Source: Marivita cryptomonadis | Lineage (GTDB): Bacteria; Pseudomonadota; Alphaproteobacteria; Rhodobacterales; Rhodobacteraceae | Assembly (NCBI RefSeq): GCF_002115725.1 | Contig: NZ_JFKD01000007.1 | Span: 1 to 64,000 of the forward strand | Direction of reading: 5' to 3' | DNA length: 64,000 bases | Part shown: positions 16,856 to 26,115 of the stretch, piece after piece | How the letters are laid out: every line of letters begins with the position of its first letter | How positions within the stretch are numbered: the first letter of the stretch is position 1 | The notes under the pieces: generated by a model | Told to the model about the DNA's origin: nothing | The model's database searches: none | What the model saw: only the letters and a program-made list of their open reading frames with translations | Translations under genes and position numbers: made by a program

Positions 16856-19153
16856 ATGGATAAATTTGGCAAGTCACAACCGGTCAAACGGGTCGAGGAT
16901 GTGCGGTTTCTCAATGGGACAGGGCGCTATGTCGATGACATCGCCCCGGAAGGCGCGCTGCGTGGCTACGTGTTTCGGTCGTCTGTCGCCCATGCGGATA
17001 TCGACACGCTGGACGTAACGGACGCGCGCGAGGTGCCGGGTGTGCATCTTGTCCTGACAGCTGCGGACCTCGACGAGGCGGGATTTACCCAAGGTCTGTG
17101 GGGCACAACGGTGCCCAATCGCGACGGGTCGATGGGCGCATCGCCATTCCGCCCCATCCTTGCTTCGGGCACCGTGCGATATGTGGGCGAAGCGCTGGCC
17201 TTTATCGTTGCCGATAGCCTTGAGGCGGCGCGCGATGCGGCCGAACTCATCGTATTCGACTATACCGACAAACCCGTGCATCTGGGGCTCGCTTCGGGAG
17301 GGGAAGCTTTGCACACCGAGGCACCGGGCAACGTCGCCTTCGACTGGGGCATGGGGGACGAGGCCGCGACGGCAGAGGCGTTCAAGACCGCCCACCGTAC
17401 GGTCAGCCTTGATGTCGAGGACAACCGCATCATCGTCAACGCGATGGAGCCGCGCGGCTGTTATGCCGAAATGGAGGGCGACCGCTTGCATTTCGCCGTC
17501 AATGCGCAGGGCGTCTGGGAGCATAAGAAACAAATGGCGCGTGTGCTCAACATGACCGAAGAGGACATCCGCGTCACCAATCCTGACACGGGTGGTGGGT
17601 TCGGCATGAAAGCCATGCCGCATCCCGAGAATTTCCTGACTGCCATTGCCTGCAAAATGCTGGGCCAACCGGTGCGCTGGATGTCCGAACGCACCGAGGC
17701 GATGCTGTCCGACAATGCGGGCCGCGATCTGCGCCACACCGCTGAACTGGCCTTTGACGAAAACAACCGCATCACCGCCTACCGGGTGCAGACGGTGGCC
17801 AATATGGGTGCCTATAACTCGCACTTTGCTCAGGCCATCCAGACCAGCTTGTTCTCCAAGGTTCTGATGGGCGTTTACGACGTGCAAACCTCTTGGTTGC
17901 AGGTCGAAGGCGTTTATACCAACACGACGCCGGTCGATGCCTATCGTGGCGCGGGGCGCCCCGAAGCGATCTACCTGCTGGAACGTGTCATGGACCGTGC
18001 GGCGCGCGAACTGGGCCTTGATCCGTGGGAAATGCGCCGCATCAACTTTATCAAGCCGCACCAGTTTCCCTACAAGACCACCACGGGCGAAACCTATGAC
18101 GTGGGCGATTTCGACCGCGTTCTGTGCCGCGCCGAAGGCTTTGCCGACCGTGCCGGGTTCGACGCCCGCCGCGCCGCATCCGAGGCCGACGGCAAGCTGC
18201 GCGGCCTTGGTTTGTGCTACTACATCGAAAGCATCCTTGGCGCGCCTGTCGAGGACGTGAAGGTCACGTTTGACGACGATGGCGGCGCGTCGATCTATGT
18301 CGGCACGCAATCCAACGGGCAGGGGCACGAGACCGTGTTCACGCAGTTCCTGTCTGATCAGACGGGGATCCCGGCGGACATGATCCGCTTTGTGCAGGGC
18401 GACAGCGATTTGATCGCACGCGGCGGCGGCACAGGTGGTTCGCGCTCGGTCACGATCCAGAACACCGCGACGCTGGCGGCGGTCGAAAAGATCGTCACCG
18501 CCTTCACCGCGTTCCTTGCCGATCAGCAGGGGGTCGACGAGGGCGATATCAGCTTTGACGACGAACAGTTCCGCGTTGGCACATCGAACGTCACGCCGAC
18601 CATTCTCGAAGTGGCGCAGATGGCGCGTGAGGCGGGTCGTACGGACCTTCTGACCTTTGATGCCACGATCACTCTGGACGCCCGCAGCTTCCCTAATGGC
18701 GCGCATGTGGCCGAGGTCGAGATCGACCCGGACACGGGCCATGTGACCGTCGACCGCTACACCGTCGTTGACGATTTCGGCAACCTCATCAACCCGATGC
18801 TGGCCGAAGGTCAGGTACATGGCGGGGTGGCGCAAGGGCTGGGTCAGGCGTTGACCGAGCGGGTGGTCTATGACGAGGACGGGCAGCTGCTCACGGCAAC
18901 GTTCATGGACTACGCGATGCCGCGCGCCGATGATATTCCCATGATTGGATTCACCACAGAAGCGACGCCGTCGGTCACCAACCCGATGGGCATGAAAGGC
19001 TGCGGCGAGGCGGGCACCGTCGGCGCATTGGCGGCCGTTGCCAACGCAGTGCAGGACGCGATGTGGCAGCGCGGCGTGCGGCAGGCCGACATGCCGTTCA
19101 CGCCGCAACGGGTCTGGGGCATGTTGCAGGATGCGCGCATCGCGGCTGAGTGA
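16856..19153 (+). CDS. Molybdopterin-binding subunit, xanthine dehydrogenase/CO dehydrogenase-type (CoxL-like)
   Basis: 765 residues covering the whole large subunit. Features are GTGRYVDDI at the N terminus, the molybdopterin loop TGGGFGMK (about 243-250), the active-site loop AYRGAGRPEAIY (about 361-372), and the catalytic Glu in GCGEAGTVGA (about 723-732). The AYRCSFR motif of true CO dehydrogenase is absent, so this is a form II/aldehyde oxidase-type member. The [2Fe-2S] and FAD subunits that normally accompany it are not next to it, so it may use partners encoded elsewhere. It begins 41 bases after the decarboxylase gene. Confidence 0.87.
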   Translation: MDKFGKSQPVKRVEDVRFLNGTGRYVDDIAPEGALRGYVFRSSVAHADIDTLDVTDAREVPGVHLVLTAADLDEAGFTQGLWGTTVPNRDGSMGASPFRPILASGTVRYVGEALAFIVADSLEAARDAAELIVFDYTDKPVHLGLASGGEALHTEAPGNVAFDWGMGDEAATAEAFKTAHRTVSLDVEDNRIIVNAMEPRGCYAEMEGDRLHFAVNAQGVWEHKKQMARVLNMTEEDIRVTNPDTGGGFGMKAMPHPENFLTAIACKMLGQPVRWMSERTEAMLSDNAGRDLRHTAELAFDENNRITAYRVQTVANMGAYNSHFAQAIQTSLFSKVLMGVYDVQTSWLQVEGVYTNTTPVDAYRGAGRPEAIYLLERVMDRAARELGLDPWEMRRINFIKPHQFPYKTTTGETYDVGDFDRVLCRAEGFADRAGFDARRAASEADGKLRGLGLCYYIESILGAPVEDVKVTFDDDGGASIYVGTQSNGQGHETVFTQFLSDQTGIPADMIRFVQGDSDLIARGGGTGGSRSVTIQNTATLAAVEKIVTAFTAFLADQQGVDEGDISFDDEQFRVGTSNVTPTILEVAQMAREAGRTDLLTFDATITLDARSFPNGAHVAEVEIDPDTGHVTVDRYTVVDDFGNLINPMLAEGQVHGGVAQGLGQALTERVVYDEDGQLLTATFMDYAMPRADDIPMIGFTTEATPSVTNPMGMKGCGEAGTVGALAAVANAVQDAMWQRGVRQADMPFTPQRVWGMLQDARIAAE

Positions 19154-20189
19154 CAGGATAATCGGCTGGTTCCGTGGCACGGTTGCCACGGGCCAGTCCA
19201 AGGTTTCGGCACGTCGAGGTGCCCGGGATCATGTTGTCATTCTGGATGGCACGTTGTCATCGCTCGAGCCGGGCTACGAGACCAATGCCGGGTGCCTGTA
19301 CCGCCTTCTGCAAGAGGTCGGGGGCGATCTGTCGATCTACTACGAATCCGGCCTCCAATGGTCCGACTGGCGCAGCGCCTCCGACATCGCCGTCGGTCGC
19401 GGCATCAACCGCCAGATCTGCCGCGCCTACGGCTTTCTTGCGTCGCGGTATCAACCCGGGGACCGGATCTTTTTCTTCGGGTATTCCCGTGGCGCCTATG
19501 CCGTGCGGTCGCTTGCCGGAGCCATCGACACGATCGGCTTGTTGCGCGCCGAACATGCCACTGAACGCAATGTCCGGCAGGCCTATCGCCTCTATCGCTA
19601 TCCCGCCGACCGGGACACGGTGCGCGCCTTTGTGCAGCGCTTTTGCCATGACGCACCGGTGATTTCGGTGCTGGGCGTCTGGGACACGGTCAAGGCGCTG
19701 GGGATGCGCCTGCCGGTGCTGTGGCGATTCACCAATGACAAACACGCGTTCCACAACGACCAGCTTGGCCCATCGATTCAGCACGGGTTTCAGGCGCTGG
19801 CCTATCACGAACGCCGCATGGCCTATGAACCGGTCTTGTGGTCCTGTCCTCCGGGCTGGAGCGGACATGTCGAACAGGTCTGGTTCAAGGGGGTGCACGG
19901 GGACATTGGTGGGCAGTTGCGCGGTCACGAAGAGGCGCGCCCGTTGGCGAACATCCCCTTGGTCTGGATGCTCGATCGGGCCCAAACGGTGGGCTTGCCC
20001 TTACCTGACGGGTGGCGTCAGCGGTTTCCGCAGAATGTGCACGCGCCGTCTTCGGGCAATTGGAAGGGCTGGGGCAAGCTGTTTCTCTACCGCCGCCCGC
20101 GCCGTGTCGGGGATGATCCTTCGGAACGGATACACGAAACGCTGCACGTTACGCAGCCACAGGTTGTGTCCGAGCCGCTGGTCCCCTGA
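19131..20189 (+). CDS. DUF2235 domain protein (Tle1-like alpha/beta hydrolase)
   Basis: 352 residues. DUF2235 features are the N-terminal VVILDGTLSSLEPGYETNAG, the nucleophile motif FFGYSRGAYAVRSLAG (Ser in GYSRG, about residue 122), GVWDTVKALG, and GVHGDIGG with the acid and His. The domain is shared with type VI phospholipase effectors of the Tle1 group, but no secretion genes or VgrG are nearby, so a housekeeping hydrolase is more likely. The suggested ATG 19131 overlaps the end of the upstream gene by 23 bases; the start is uncertain. Confidence 0.8.
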   Translation: MRASRLSDRIIGWFRGTVATGQSKVSARRGARDHVVILDGTLSSLEPGYETNAGCLYRLLQEVGGDLSIYYESGLQWSDWRSASDIAVGRGINRQICRAYGFLASRYQPGDRIFFFGYSRGAYAVRSLAGAIDTIGLLRAEHATERNVRQAYRLYRYPADRDTVRAFVQRFCHDAPVISVLGVWDTVKALGMRLPVLWRFTNDKHAFHNDQLGPSIQHGFQALAYHERRMAYEPVLWSCPPGWSGHVEQVWFKGVHGDIGGQLRGHEEARPLANIPLVWMLDRAQTVGLPLPDGWRQRFPQNVHAPSSGNWKGWGKLFLYRRPRRVGDDPSERIHETLHVTQPQVVSEPLVP

Positions 20190-20239
20190 CTTCTGACGAA
20201 TATGTGACCAAAACCCTTGGTTTCTCCCTTTAAACCGCG

Positions 20240-20350
20240 AGAATCGTGCCTACCTCAATTCCAAGGAGCACGGGAGTGGAACACCCGCTGCACCTACACT
20301 GTCCCTCGTTCCAACACTTGCGCCCAAGGTCTCCTTGGGCGCTTTTTCTT
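20240..20350 (+). ncRNA. Possible sRNA or structured 3' UTR with strong terminator
   Basis: The stretch between the DUF2235 gene and the CoA-binding gene ends in the perfect hairpin GCGCCCAAGG/CCTTGGGCGC (20320-20344), followed by CTTTTTCTTT. The terminator lies 130 bases after the stop codon. The segment before it has no ORF. It could be a separate short transcript or the processed 3' end of the DUF2235 mRNA. No known family was recognised. Confidence 0.3.
20320..20350 (+). terminator. Intrinsic terminator
   Basis: Hairpin of ten base pairs (GCGCCCAAGG with CCTTGGGCGC, small loop TCT), then a T-rich run. Confidence 0.88.
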
Positions 20351-20377
20351 TGCCGCGCGACAGGCTAGACAGAGCGT

Positions 20378-20845
20378 ATGAGCTATTCCGATGATTTCCT
20401 GCGCACGGTCCTGAAGCGGACCAAAACCGTCGCCGTGGTGGGCGTGTCCCTTAACCCGGTGCGCCCGTCCTACTATGTTGCGCGCTACATGTCTCTTAAG
20501 GGGTTCACTGTCATCCCGGTCAATCCCGGCCACGCCGGCAAACGGTTGTTCGGGGCCGAGGTGAAGGCGTCCTTGTCCGAGATCGACGCCAAGGTGGACA
20601 TGGTGGACATCTTCCGCCGCTCGGACGCGGTGCCGCCTATCGTGGACGAGGCGTTGGAACAATTCCCGGACTTGCAGACCATCTGGATGCAAATCGGGGT
20701 CGAGCATGCCGAGGCCGCCGCCAAGGCCGAGGCGCGGGGGGTGGACGTGGTGATGAACCGCTGCCCCAAGATCGAATATCAACGGCTGTTCGGAGAGCTG
20801 CGCATGGGTGGGTTCAACACAGGGATCATTTCGTCCAAGCTGTGA
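20378..20845 (+). CDS. CoA-binding domain protein (YccU-like)
   Basis: 155 residues forming one Rossmann-type CoA_binding_2 domain: TVAVVGVSLNPVRPSYYVAR with the glycine loop, VIPVNPGHAGK, VDIFRRSD and a C-terminal VVMNRCPKIEYQRL. Small proteins of this type bind CoA derivatives; the cellular role is not established. ATG 20378 fits the family start. Confidence 0.88.
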   Translation: MSYSDDFLRTVLKRTKTVAVVGVSLNPVRPSYYVARYMSLKGFTVIPVNPGHAGKRLFGAEVKASLSEIDAKVDMVDIFRRSDAVPPIVDEALEQFPDLQTIWMQIGVEHAEAAAKAEARGVDVVMNRCPKIEYQRLFGELRMGGFNTGIISSKL

Positions 20846-20855
20846 TGCCGGGCGG

Positions 20856-20881
20856 ACGATGCGTCACCGCATCGTGCTTTT
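20856..20881 (+). terminator. Likely terminator of the CoA-binding gene
   Basis: Hairpin ACGATGCG/CGCATCGT with a TCAC loop, followed by GCTTTTG. It starts ten bases after the stop codon. The T-run is short, so termination may be partial. Confidence 0.55.
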
Positions 20882-20939
20882 GCGTGGACGGAAACGCTTG
20901 GGGTCGTCCGTTGGTGCGCCATTGGTTCAAGCCCAATGG

Positions 20940-20980
20940 ACGACGCCCCAAACCCCGAGGTATTTGCAGCCCAAAGAAAC
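20940..20980 (+). repeat. Dispersed intergenic repeat, copy 3
   Basis: Contains CCCCGAGGTATTTGCAGCCC followed by AAAGAAAC, matching the repeat core. It lies between the convergent 3' ends of the CoA-binding gene and hisE. Confidence 0.55.
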
Positions 20981-20982
20981 CT

Positions 20983-21288
20983 TTAACGGTTGGCTTTTTC
21001 CTGCAGTCCAGACTGTCCCTGACGACGGGCGAGTTCCGCCATCACATCGGCGAGCGCCACATCGCGGGATTTCAGCATCACCAGCAGGTGGAACAGCACA
21101 TCGGCCGCTTCCGAGGTCAGCCGGTCTCGGTCGCCCTTGATGGCTTCGATGATGGCTTCGATGGATTCTTCGCCGAATTTCTCGGCACATTTTTCCGGCC
21201 CTTTGGCCAGCAGTTTGGCGGTCCAGCTTTCGTCCGTGGAGGCAGCTGCGCGGGTCGCGACGATCTGTTCCAGCTCTTCAAGTGTCAT
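20983..21288 (-). CDS. hisE: Phosphoribosyl-ATP pyrophosphatase
   Basis: 101 residues of the all-alpha MazG-like HisE family: [20 protein letters not shown] (metal-binding Glu residues), EAIIEAI and [18 protein letters not shown]. It hydrolyses PR-ATP to PR-AMP, step two of histidine synthesis. Its ATG overlaps the TGA of hisF by four bases, so the two are translationally coupled. Confidence 0.95.
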   Translation of the reverse strand: MTLEELEQIVATRAAASTDESWTAKLLAKGPEKCAEKFGEESIEAIIEAIKGDRDRLTSEAADVLFHLLVMLKSRDVALADVMAELARRQGQSGLQEKANR

Positions 21289-22046
21289 GTCAGCCTCACC
21301 GGGATGCCTGCGGCGGCCATATGGTCCTTGGCCTCGCCAATCGTGTATTCGCCGAAGTGGAAGATTGACGCGGCCAGCACCGCGCTCGCGCCACCCATCG
21401 TCACACCTTCGACAAGGTGATCCAGCGTGCCGACGCCGCCGCTTGCGATCACCGGGACATCGACCGCATCGGAAATCGCGCGGGTGAGGGGTAGGTTGAA
21501 GCCTGCCTTGGTGCCATCGCGATCCATCGAGGTGAGCAGGATTTCCCCAGCACCTTTGGCGACAACCGTCTTGGCGAACTCCACCGCATCGATGCCGGTG
21601 GGTTTGCGGCCGCCATGAGTGAATATTTCCCATTTGCCGGGGCTGACCGTCTTTGCGTCGATCGCGACCACAATGCACTGGCTGCCGAACTGATCCGCCG
21701 CTTGGGCGACCACATCCGGGTTGGCGACAGCGGCGGAATTGAAAGACACCTTGTCGGCCCCCGCCAGCAACAGCGCGCGCACATCGGCCACCGTGCGCAC
21801 CCCGCCGCCCACGGTCAGCGGGATGAAGCATTGCTCGGCCGTGCGCGTCACCACGTCGAACATCGTGCCGCGGTTTTCATGGGTTGCATGGATGTCGAGG
21901 AAACAGATCTCGTCTGCCCCCGCCGCGTCATAGGCGCGGGCGGCGTCCACCGGGTCACCGGCGTCGCGCAGATCGACGAAATTGACGCCTTTGACCACAC
22001 GGCCATCGGCGACATCGAGACAGGGAATGATGCGGGTCTTCAACAT
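21285..22046 (-). CDS. hisF: Imidazole glycerol phosphate synthase, cyclase subunit
   Basis: 253 residues, a complete (beta/alpha)8 barrel: [20 protein letters not shown] with the catalytic Asp, [30 protein letters not shown], the second catalytic Asp in [12 protein letters not shown], and phosphate loops VIASGGVG and ASIFHFGE. With HisH it makes imidazole glycerol phosphate and AICAR. ATG 22044-22046 gives the family start. It is 4 bases overlapped with hisE downstream. Confidence 0.97.
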   Translation of the reverse strand: MLKTRIIPCLDVADGRVVKGVNFVDLRDAGDPVDAARAYDAAGADEICFLDIHATHENRGTMFDVVTRTAEQCFIPLTVGGGVRTVADVRALLLAGADKVSFNSAAVANPDVVAQAADQFGSQCIVVAIDAKTVSPGKWEIFTHGGRKPTGIDAVEFAKTVVAKGAGEILLTSMDRDGTKAGFNLPLTRAISDAVDVPVIASGGVGTLDHLVEGVTMGGASAVLAASIFHFGEYTIGEAKDHMAAAGIPVRLT

Positions 22047-22131
22047 GCGCCATCGCGTACCCCGAAGATCGCCGCTTGTGAAGCCTGCGCGTTGCGCATT
22101 ATGCCTTGAGCCAAGGAAAGAGGAGGGTCCC

Positions 22132-22890
22132 ATGTCTGATCAATTCGCACGTTATCCGAGCCTGAGTGGCAAAACCGTGTTCATCACCGGCGGTGCGTCG
22201 GGCATCGGGGCTGAGATCGTCAAGGCGTTTGCGGCGCAGGGCGCGAAGGTTGGATTTGTCGATCTGGACGCAGACGGCGCACAGGCGCTGACGGATGCGA
22301 CCGAAGGCACGGTGGCGTGGGAACAGGCCGATCTGCGCGACATCGCGGCGTTGCAAGAGGCGTTTGGCAGGCTGAAGACCACGCTTGGCCCGGCGCAGGT
22401 GTTGGTGAACAACGCAGCACGCGATGACCGCCACGATTGGCGCGAGGTGACGCCCGAATATTGGGACGAACGTCAGGCCACCAACCTGCGGCACATGTTC
22501 TTTGCGATTCAGGCCGTCGCTCCCGACATGATCGACGCAGGCGGCGGGTCGATCATCAACATGGGGTCCAACAGCTGGTGGGAAGCGGGAGGGAACATGC
22601 CCGCCTACACCACCGCCAAGGCTGCCGTGCATGGCCTGACCCGCACCATGGCGCGCGATCTGGGCGGGCACCGCATCCGAGTCAATACCGTGGTTCCCGG
22701 TTGGGTCATGACCGAGCGGCAGAAAGATCTGTGGGCCAAACCGGAGGCGTTGGAAAAGCACCGCGATCGCCAGTGTCTGCCAGACCTGATTGAGCCCGTG
22801 TATCTTGCCCGGATGGTGCTGTTCCTTGCCTCGGATGATGCGGCGATGTGTACGGCCAACAATTACATGGTCGAAGCCGGGTCGATCTGA
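22132..22890 (+). CDS. SDR-family oxidoreductase
   Basis: 252 residues of the classical short-chain dehydrogenase family: [17 protein letters not shown] (NAD(P) glycine motif), FVDLDADG (an acidic residue suggests NAD), NNAARDDR, and the catalytic Ser and Tyr-x3-Lys in [21 protein letters not shown]. An AGGAGGG site lies five to ten bases before ATG 22132. It is related to sugar dehydrogenases such as those for L-rhamnose or galactose, but the substrate is not determined. It sits between his genes on the opposite strand. Confidence 0.85.
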   Translation: MSDQFARYPSLSGKTVFITGGASGIGAEIVKAFAAQGAKVGFVDLDADGAQALTDATEGTVAWEQADLRDIAALQEAFGRLKTTLGPAQVLVNNAARDDRHDWREVTPEYWDERQATNLRHMFFAIQAVAPDMIDAGGGSIINMGSNSWWEAGGNMPAYTTAKAAVHGLTRTMARDLGGHRIRVNTVVPGWVMTERQKDLWAKPEALEKHRDRQCLPDLIEPVYLARMVLFLASDDAAMCTANNYMVEAGSI

Positions 22891-22976
22891 GCGGTCCCGC
22901 GCCGGTCACGCCAACGTGCATATTAAGTGATCCCCTTTTGGCCGACCTTCGACGTCAACAGCCAAAGGGGACACAG

Positions 22977-23429
22977 ATGAAACACCTACTATTCGCCGCC
23001 GGTCTGGCCTTGGCAGCCACAACTGCCAGCGCAGGTGACAATGGGCTTATGCGCAAGGACAGCGCGCTGGGTGTGACCGAAACCGTGGATGCGATGGTCA
23101 CCGCGATGGAAGGGGCCGGAATAACAGTCTTTGCCCGCGTCGATCACGGGGCAGGGGCCGCGTCCATCGGAGAAGATATCGGCGCATCGCAACTGCTCAT
23201 CTTCGGCAACCCAAAGGTCGGCACTCCTGCAATCAAGGATGATCCGGCAGCAGGGCTTTACCTGCCGCTCAAGGTCTTGGTCTATGAAGACGCGATGGGC
23301 GGCACCAAGATCGTTTATGAAGAGCCTGTGGCGATTCTGGGCAAGCTCGGCGGTGTGTCCGAGGATGCGGCATATCTCAAGACGATGGCGGGTGCCTTGG
23401 CGAAATTCACCGATGCAGCCAGCAACTAG
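22977..23429 (+). CDS. Secreted DUF302 domain protein
   Basis: 150 residues. The signal peptide is [20 protein letters not shown]. The DUF302 domain follows: [45 protein letters not shown] and [12 protein letters not shown]. Its stop codon overlaps the stop of hisA on the other strand. The function of DUF302 is unknown. Confidence 0.85.
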   Translation: MKHLLFAAGLALAATTASAGDNGLMRKDSALGVTETVDAMVTAMEGAGITVFARVDHGAGAASIGEDIGASQLLIFGNPKVGTPAIKDDPAAGLYLPLKVLVYEDAMGGTKIVYEEPVAILGKLGGVSEDAAYLKTMAGALAKFTDAASN

Positions 23430-24148
23430 GCGCGCAACACCGCCAAAGCCTCTGCCAGGTCAAGGGCGCCGTCATAAAGCGCGCGGCCCGAAATCGCGCC
23501 GTTGAGCCCGGCGCCGCAATCCCGCAATGCGATCAGGTCGTCAAGGGACGACACGCCACCGGAAGCGATGACAGGGATCGACACCGCGCGGGCCAGATCT
23601 GCGGTGGCTTCCACGTTCGGACCTTGCATCGCACCGTCGCGGTTGATGTCGGTGTAGATGATCGCGGCGACCCCTGCGTCTTCGAACGAGCGGGCAAGGT
23701 CAGTGACCATCACGTCGGTTTCTTCGGCCCAGCCCTTGGTCGCCACACGCCCGTTGCGCGCGTCGATGCCCACGGCCACATGGCCCGGAAAGGCCTTTGC
23801 CGCTTCGCGGACCAGATCGGGGTTCTCGACCGCGATCGTGCCGAGGATCACGCGCTGCAATCCCTTGTCGAGCCAGCGCTCGATCGTCGCCATATCGCGA
23901 ATCCCGCCGCCCAATTGCGCGGGCACTTTGCAGCGATCAAGAATTGCCTCGACCGCCGCCGCATTCACCGGTTCACCTGCGAAGGCACCGTTCAGATCGA
24001 CCAGATGCAGCCATTCGCAGCCCGCCTCGACAAACTCCATCGCCTGTGTGGCGGGGTCGTCGTTGAACACGGTGGATTTATCCATGTCGCCGCGCAGCAG
24101 GCGCACGGCCTGTCCGTCTTTGAGGTCGATGGCGGGATAGAGGATCAT
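23426..24148 (-). CDS. hisA: ProFAR isomerase
   Basis: 240 residues, the (beta/alpha)8 barrel homologous to His[21 protein letters not shown] with the catalytic Asp, [41 protein letters not shown] with the second Asp, and VIASGGVSS. It catalyses step four of histidine synthesis. ATG 24146-24148 gives the family start. It is separated from hisF by the two plus-strand genes at 22132 and 22977. Confidence 0.97.
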   Translation of the reverse strand: MILYPAIDLKDGQAVRLLRGDMDKSTVFNDDPATQAMEFVEAGCEWLHLVDLNGAFAGEPVNAAAVEAILDRCKVPAQLGGGIRDMATIERWLDKGLQRVILGTIAVENPDLVREAAKAFPGHVAVGIDARNGRVATKGWAEETDVMVTDLARSFEDAGVAAIIYTDINRDGAMQGPNVEATADLARAVSIPVIASGGVSSLDDLIALRDCGAGLNGAISGRALYDGALDLAEALAVLRA

Positions 24149-24284
24149 GGCGCAGTCTCCGGTCAGAATTCCCCCGCGCTTTGACATGACGGAACGGCAC
24201 ATGCAACGCGACCCAGCGTCAATCTTGATCGGATTTGCAAGCTCGGGTCAGAGTTTTTGTACCACTCTGAGGGAGGAGACAGAG

Positions 24285-24671
24285 ATGAAATTGATGACAC
24301 TCGCCGCAGGCCTTGTGCTGGCCGCCAGCGCCGCCTTTGCCGATCCGGTGGAAGGCACGTGGAAGACCCAGCCGGGCGATGACGGCAATTACGGGTTGGT
24401 CACCATCAGCACCTGCGGCGCGGACATCTGCGGCGTGTTGGGGCAGGGCTATGACGCCAGCGGCAAGAAGATCGCGTCGCCCAATATCGGCAAGCAGATG
24501 ATCTGGGGTATGAAGCCCGCCGGTGATGGTGCCTACAAGGGCGGCAAGATCTGGGCCCCGGACCGGGACAAGACGTATAACTCCAAGATGATGTTGAGCG
24601 GCAACCAGTTGAAGGTCGAAGGTTGCGTACTGGGCATTTGTCGTGGCCAGACCTGGACGCGTGTGAAGTGA
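24285..24671 (+). CDS. Secreted DUF2147 domain protein
   Basis: 128 residues. The signal peptide MKLMTLAAGLVLAASAAFAD is followed by DPVEGTWKTQPGDDGNYG, the usual start of DUF2147, and by cysteine-containing segments TCGADICGVL and GCVLGICRGQTWTR. DUF2147 proteins are small periplasmic beta-barrel-like proteins of unknown function. A GGAGGAG site precedes ATG 24285. Confidence 0.85.
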   Translation: MKLMTLAAGLVLAASAAFADPVEGTWKTQPGDDGNYGLVTISTCGADICGVLGQGYDASGKKIASPNIGKQMIWGMKPAGDGAYKGGKIWAPDRDKTYNSKMMLSGNQLKVEGCVLGICRGQTWTRVK

Positions 24672-24680
24672 TCTGTGTGT

Positions 24681-24760
24681 CGCGGAGGCTGCGCCTCCGC
24701 GATCCGCTGGGGGGCTTTGCCCCCCAGTCCCCCCAAGGTACTTGAAGCCCGAAGAGACCA
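24681..24760 (+). repeat. Dispersed intergenic repeat, copy 4, with two hairpins
   Basis: Hairpin CGCGGAGG/CCTCCGCG (24681-24701) and hairpin CTGGGGGGC/GCCCCCCAG (24707-24727) are followed by CCCCCCAAGGTACTTGAAGC and CCGAAGAG. The hairpins may terminate the DUF2147 transcript. The tail matches the repeat core with a T-to-C change. Confidence 0.6.
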
Positions 24761-24801
24761 TGGGCGGTCTTGCTTCTGGGCAAAGTCGGTTATTCCGGTC
24801 C

Positions 24802-25398
24802 TCACGCCAGCAAAATCCAAACGGCGACGCCGGCCAACACAGCGGCGAACCCCCTGTTCAGCCAGATCGCGCTGCGATCCTCACGAAACGCGCGGGCGAG
24901 CCTGTCTCCGATCAGCGTCCAAGTCGAAAAGGCCAGCAGGTTGTTCAGTGTGAACACGGTTGTGATCACCATGACGGCGGCCAAAACATGCGGCTCCGTT
25001 GGGGAGAGGAACTGTGAAAACATCAACGCGATGATGACATAGGCCTTGGGATTGAGAAGCAGCAACACCGCGCCATCGGTGAAGGAAGCCGGGCGCGCTG
25101 TTTGCGTGGTTGTGGTCGCCCCTGCGCGAGAGAGCTTGAGAGCCAACCAGAGCACATAGATCGCGCCTGCCGTCTTAAGAACCGGGAACAACAGGGGCCA
25201 TGTCTCGAACAGGCCCGTCAGCCCCAAACCTACGCCCAATGTCATCAACCACGTGGCCAGGTGATAGCCCGCTGAGGCTGGCAGCGTGGCCCGAAAGCCG
25301 AACAGTGCGCCATTGGCGGCAAAGAGCATATTGCCGGGGCCGGGACTGTAGGCCAACGGGAAGAGAAAGATCAGCAGGGCGACGATGGTTTCGGTCAT
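24802..25398 (-). CDS. LysE/RhtB-family amino acid exporter
   Basis: 198 residues with about six hydrophobic segments. The LysE start is clear: FLFPLAYSPGPGNMLFAANGA, with GFRATLPASAGYHLATW after it and LLLLNPKAYVIIALMFSQF in the middle. It probably exports an amino acid or its derivative. It lies between hisH and hisA on the same strand, so it may be part of a his transcript, though its substrate need not be histidine. Confidence 0.88.
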   Translation of the reverse strand: MTETIVALLIFLFPLAYSPGPGNMLFAANGALFGFRATLPASAGYHLATWLMTLGVGLGLTGLFETWPLLFPVLKTAGAIYVLWLALKLSRAGATTTTQTARPASFTDGAVLLLLNPKAYVIIALMFSQFLSPTEPHVLAAVMVITTVFTLNNLLAFSTWTLIGDRLARAFREDRSAIWLNRGFAAVLAGVAVWILLA

Positions 25399-25476
25399 GG
25401 TGATGTCCCGGTTACAGGACATCACCCTGCCGTTTGGCCGGGCCGCAAACGACCCGGTTCTTGCGCTTTGGTCAGC

Positions 25477-26112
25477 TCAGGGCGTCCAACGCAGGAAGTT
25501 GGCGATCATGCGCAGGCCGGTGGCGGCGCTTTTTTCCGGGTGAAACTGGAAGCCCACCATGTTGTCGCGCGCCACGATAGCAGTCACGTCGCCGCCGTAT
25601 TCGACATGCGCCACGCGCTGCGACGCGGTGTTGACGCGCATCTGATAGGAATGCACGAAATAGGCGTGTTCGCTTGTCTCAACCCCTGCAAGCACCGGGT
25701 GGGCGGTGTCGATCACCAGATCGTTCCAGCCCATATGCGGCACTTTCATGTGGGCGTCAGCGGGCACGATCCGTTCGACCACGCCGTCGATCCAGCCCAA
25801 ACCGTCGGTGGGCGTATATTCCAGCCCTTCGCGCGCCATGAGTTGCATGCCGACACAAATGCCCAGAAACGGCCGCGCCTTGATCTCGACCGCCTCGACC
25901 ATAGCCGCAAACGCCCCAGAGGCGCGCAATGCCGCGGCGCAGGCCGGGAAGGCGCCATCGCCGGGCAGGACGAGCCGGTCTGCGCCCGCGATCACGTCAG
26001 GGTCGGAGGTTACCACGACATCACCCGCGCCGACTTCGCGCGCCATGCGTTGGAACGCCTTTTCGGCGGAATGCAGGTTGCCGCTTTCGTAGTCGATGAT
26101 GGCTGTCAGCAC
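25477..26112 (-). CDS. hisH: Imidazole glycerol phosphate synthase, glutaminase subunit
   Basis: 211 residues of the class I glutamine amidotransferase fold: IDYESGNLHSAEKAF, LPGDGAFPACAA, the nucleophile elbow FLGICVGMQLMA (Cys about 83), YFVHSYQM, and GFQFHPEKS with the catalytic His and Glu. It supplies ammonia to HisF. The start codon is GTG at 26110-26112, three bases after the hisB stop. Confidence 0.96.
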   Translation of the reverse strand: MLTAIIDYESGNLHSAEKAFQRMAREVGAGDVVVTSDPDVIAGADRLVLPGDGAFPACAAALRASGAFAAMVEAVEIKARPFLGICVGMQLMAREGLEYTPTDGLGWIDGVVERIVPADAHMKVPHMGWNDLVIDTAHPVLAGVETSEHAYFVHSYQMRVNTASQRVAHVEYGGDVTAIVARDNMVGFQFHPEKSAATGLRMIANFLRWTP

Positions 26113-26115
26113 GGG

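Noticed and set aside
16874..19201. Minus-strand open frame of 775 codons
   Set aside because: Complement of the molybdopterin-binding subunit gene. No recognisable domain; the plus-strand frame has all expected motifs.
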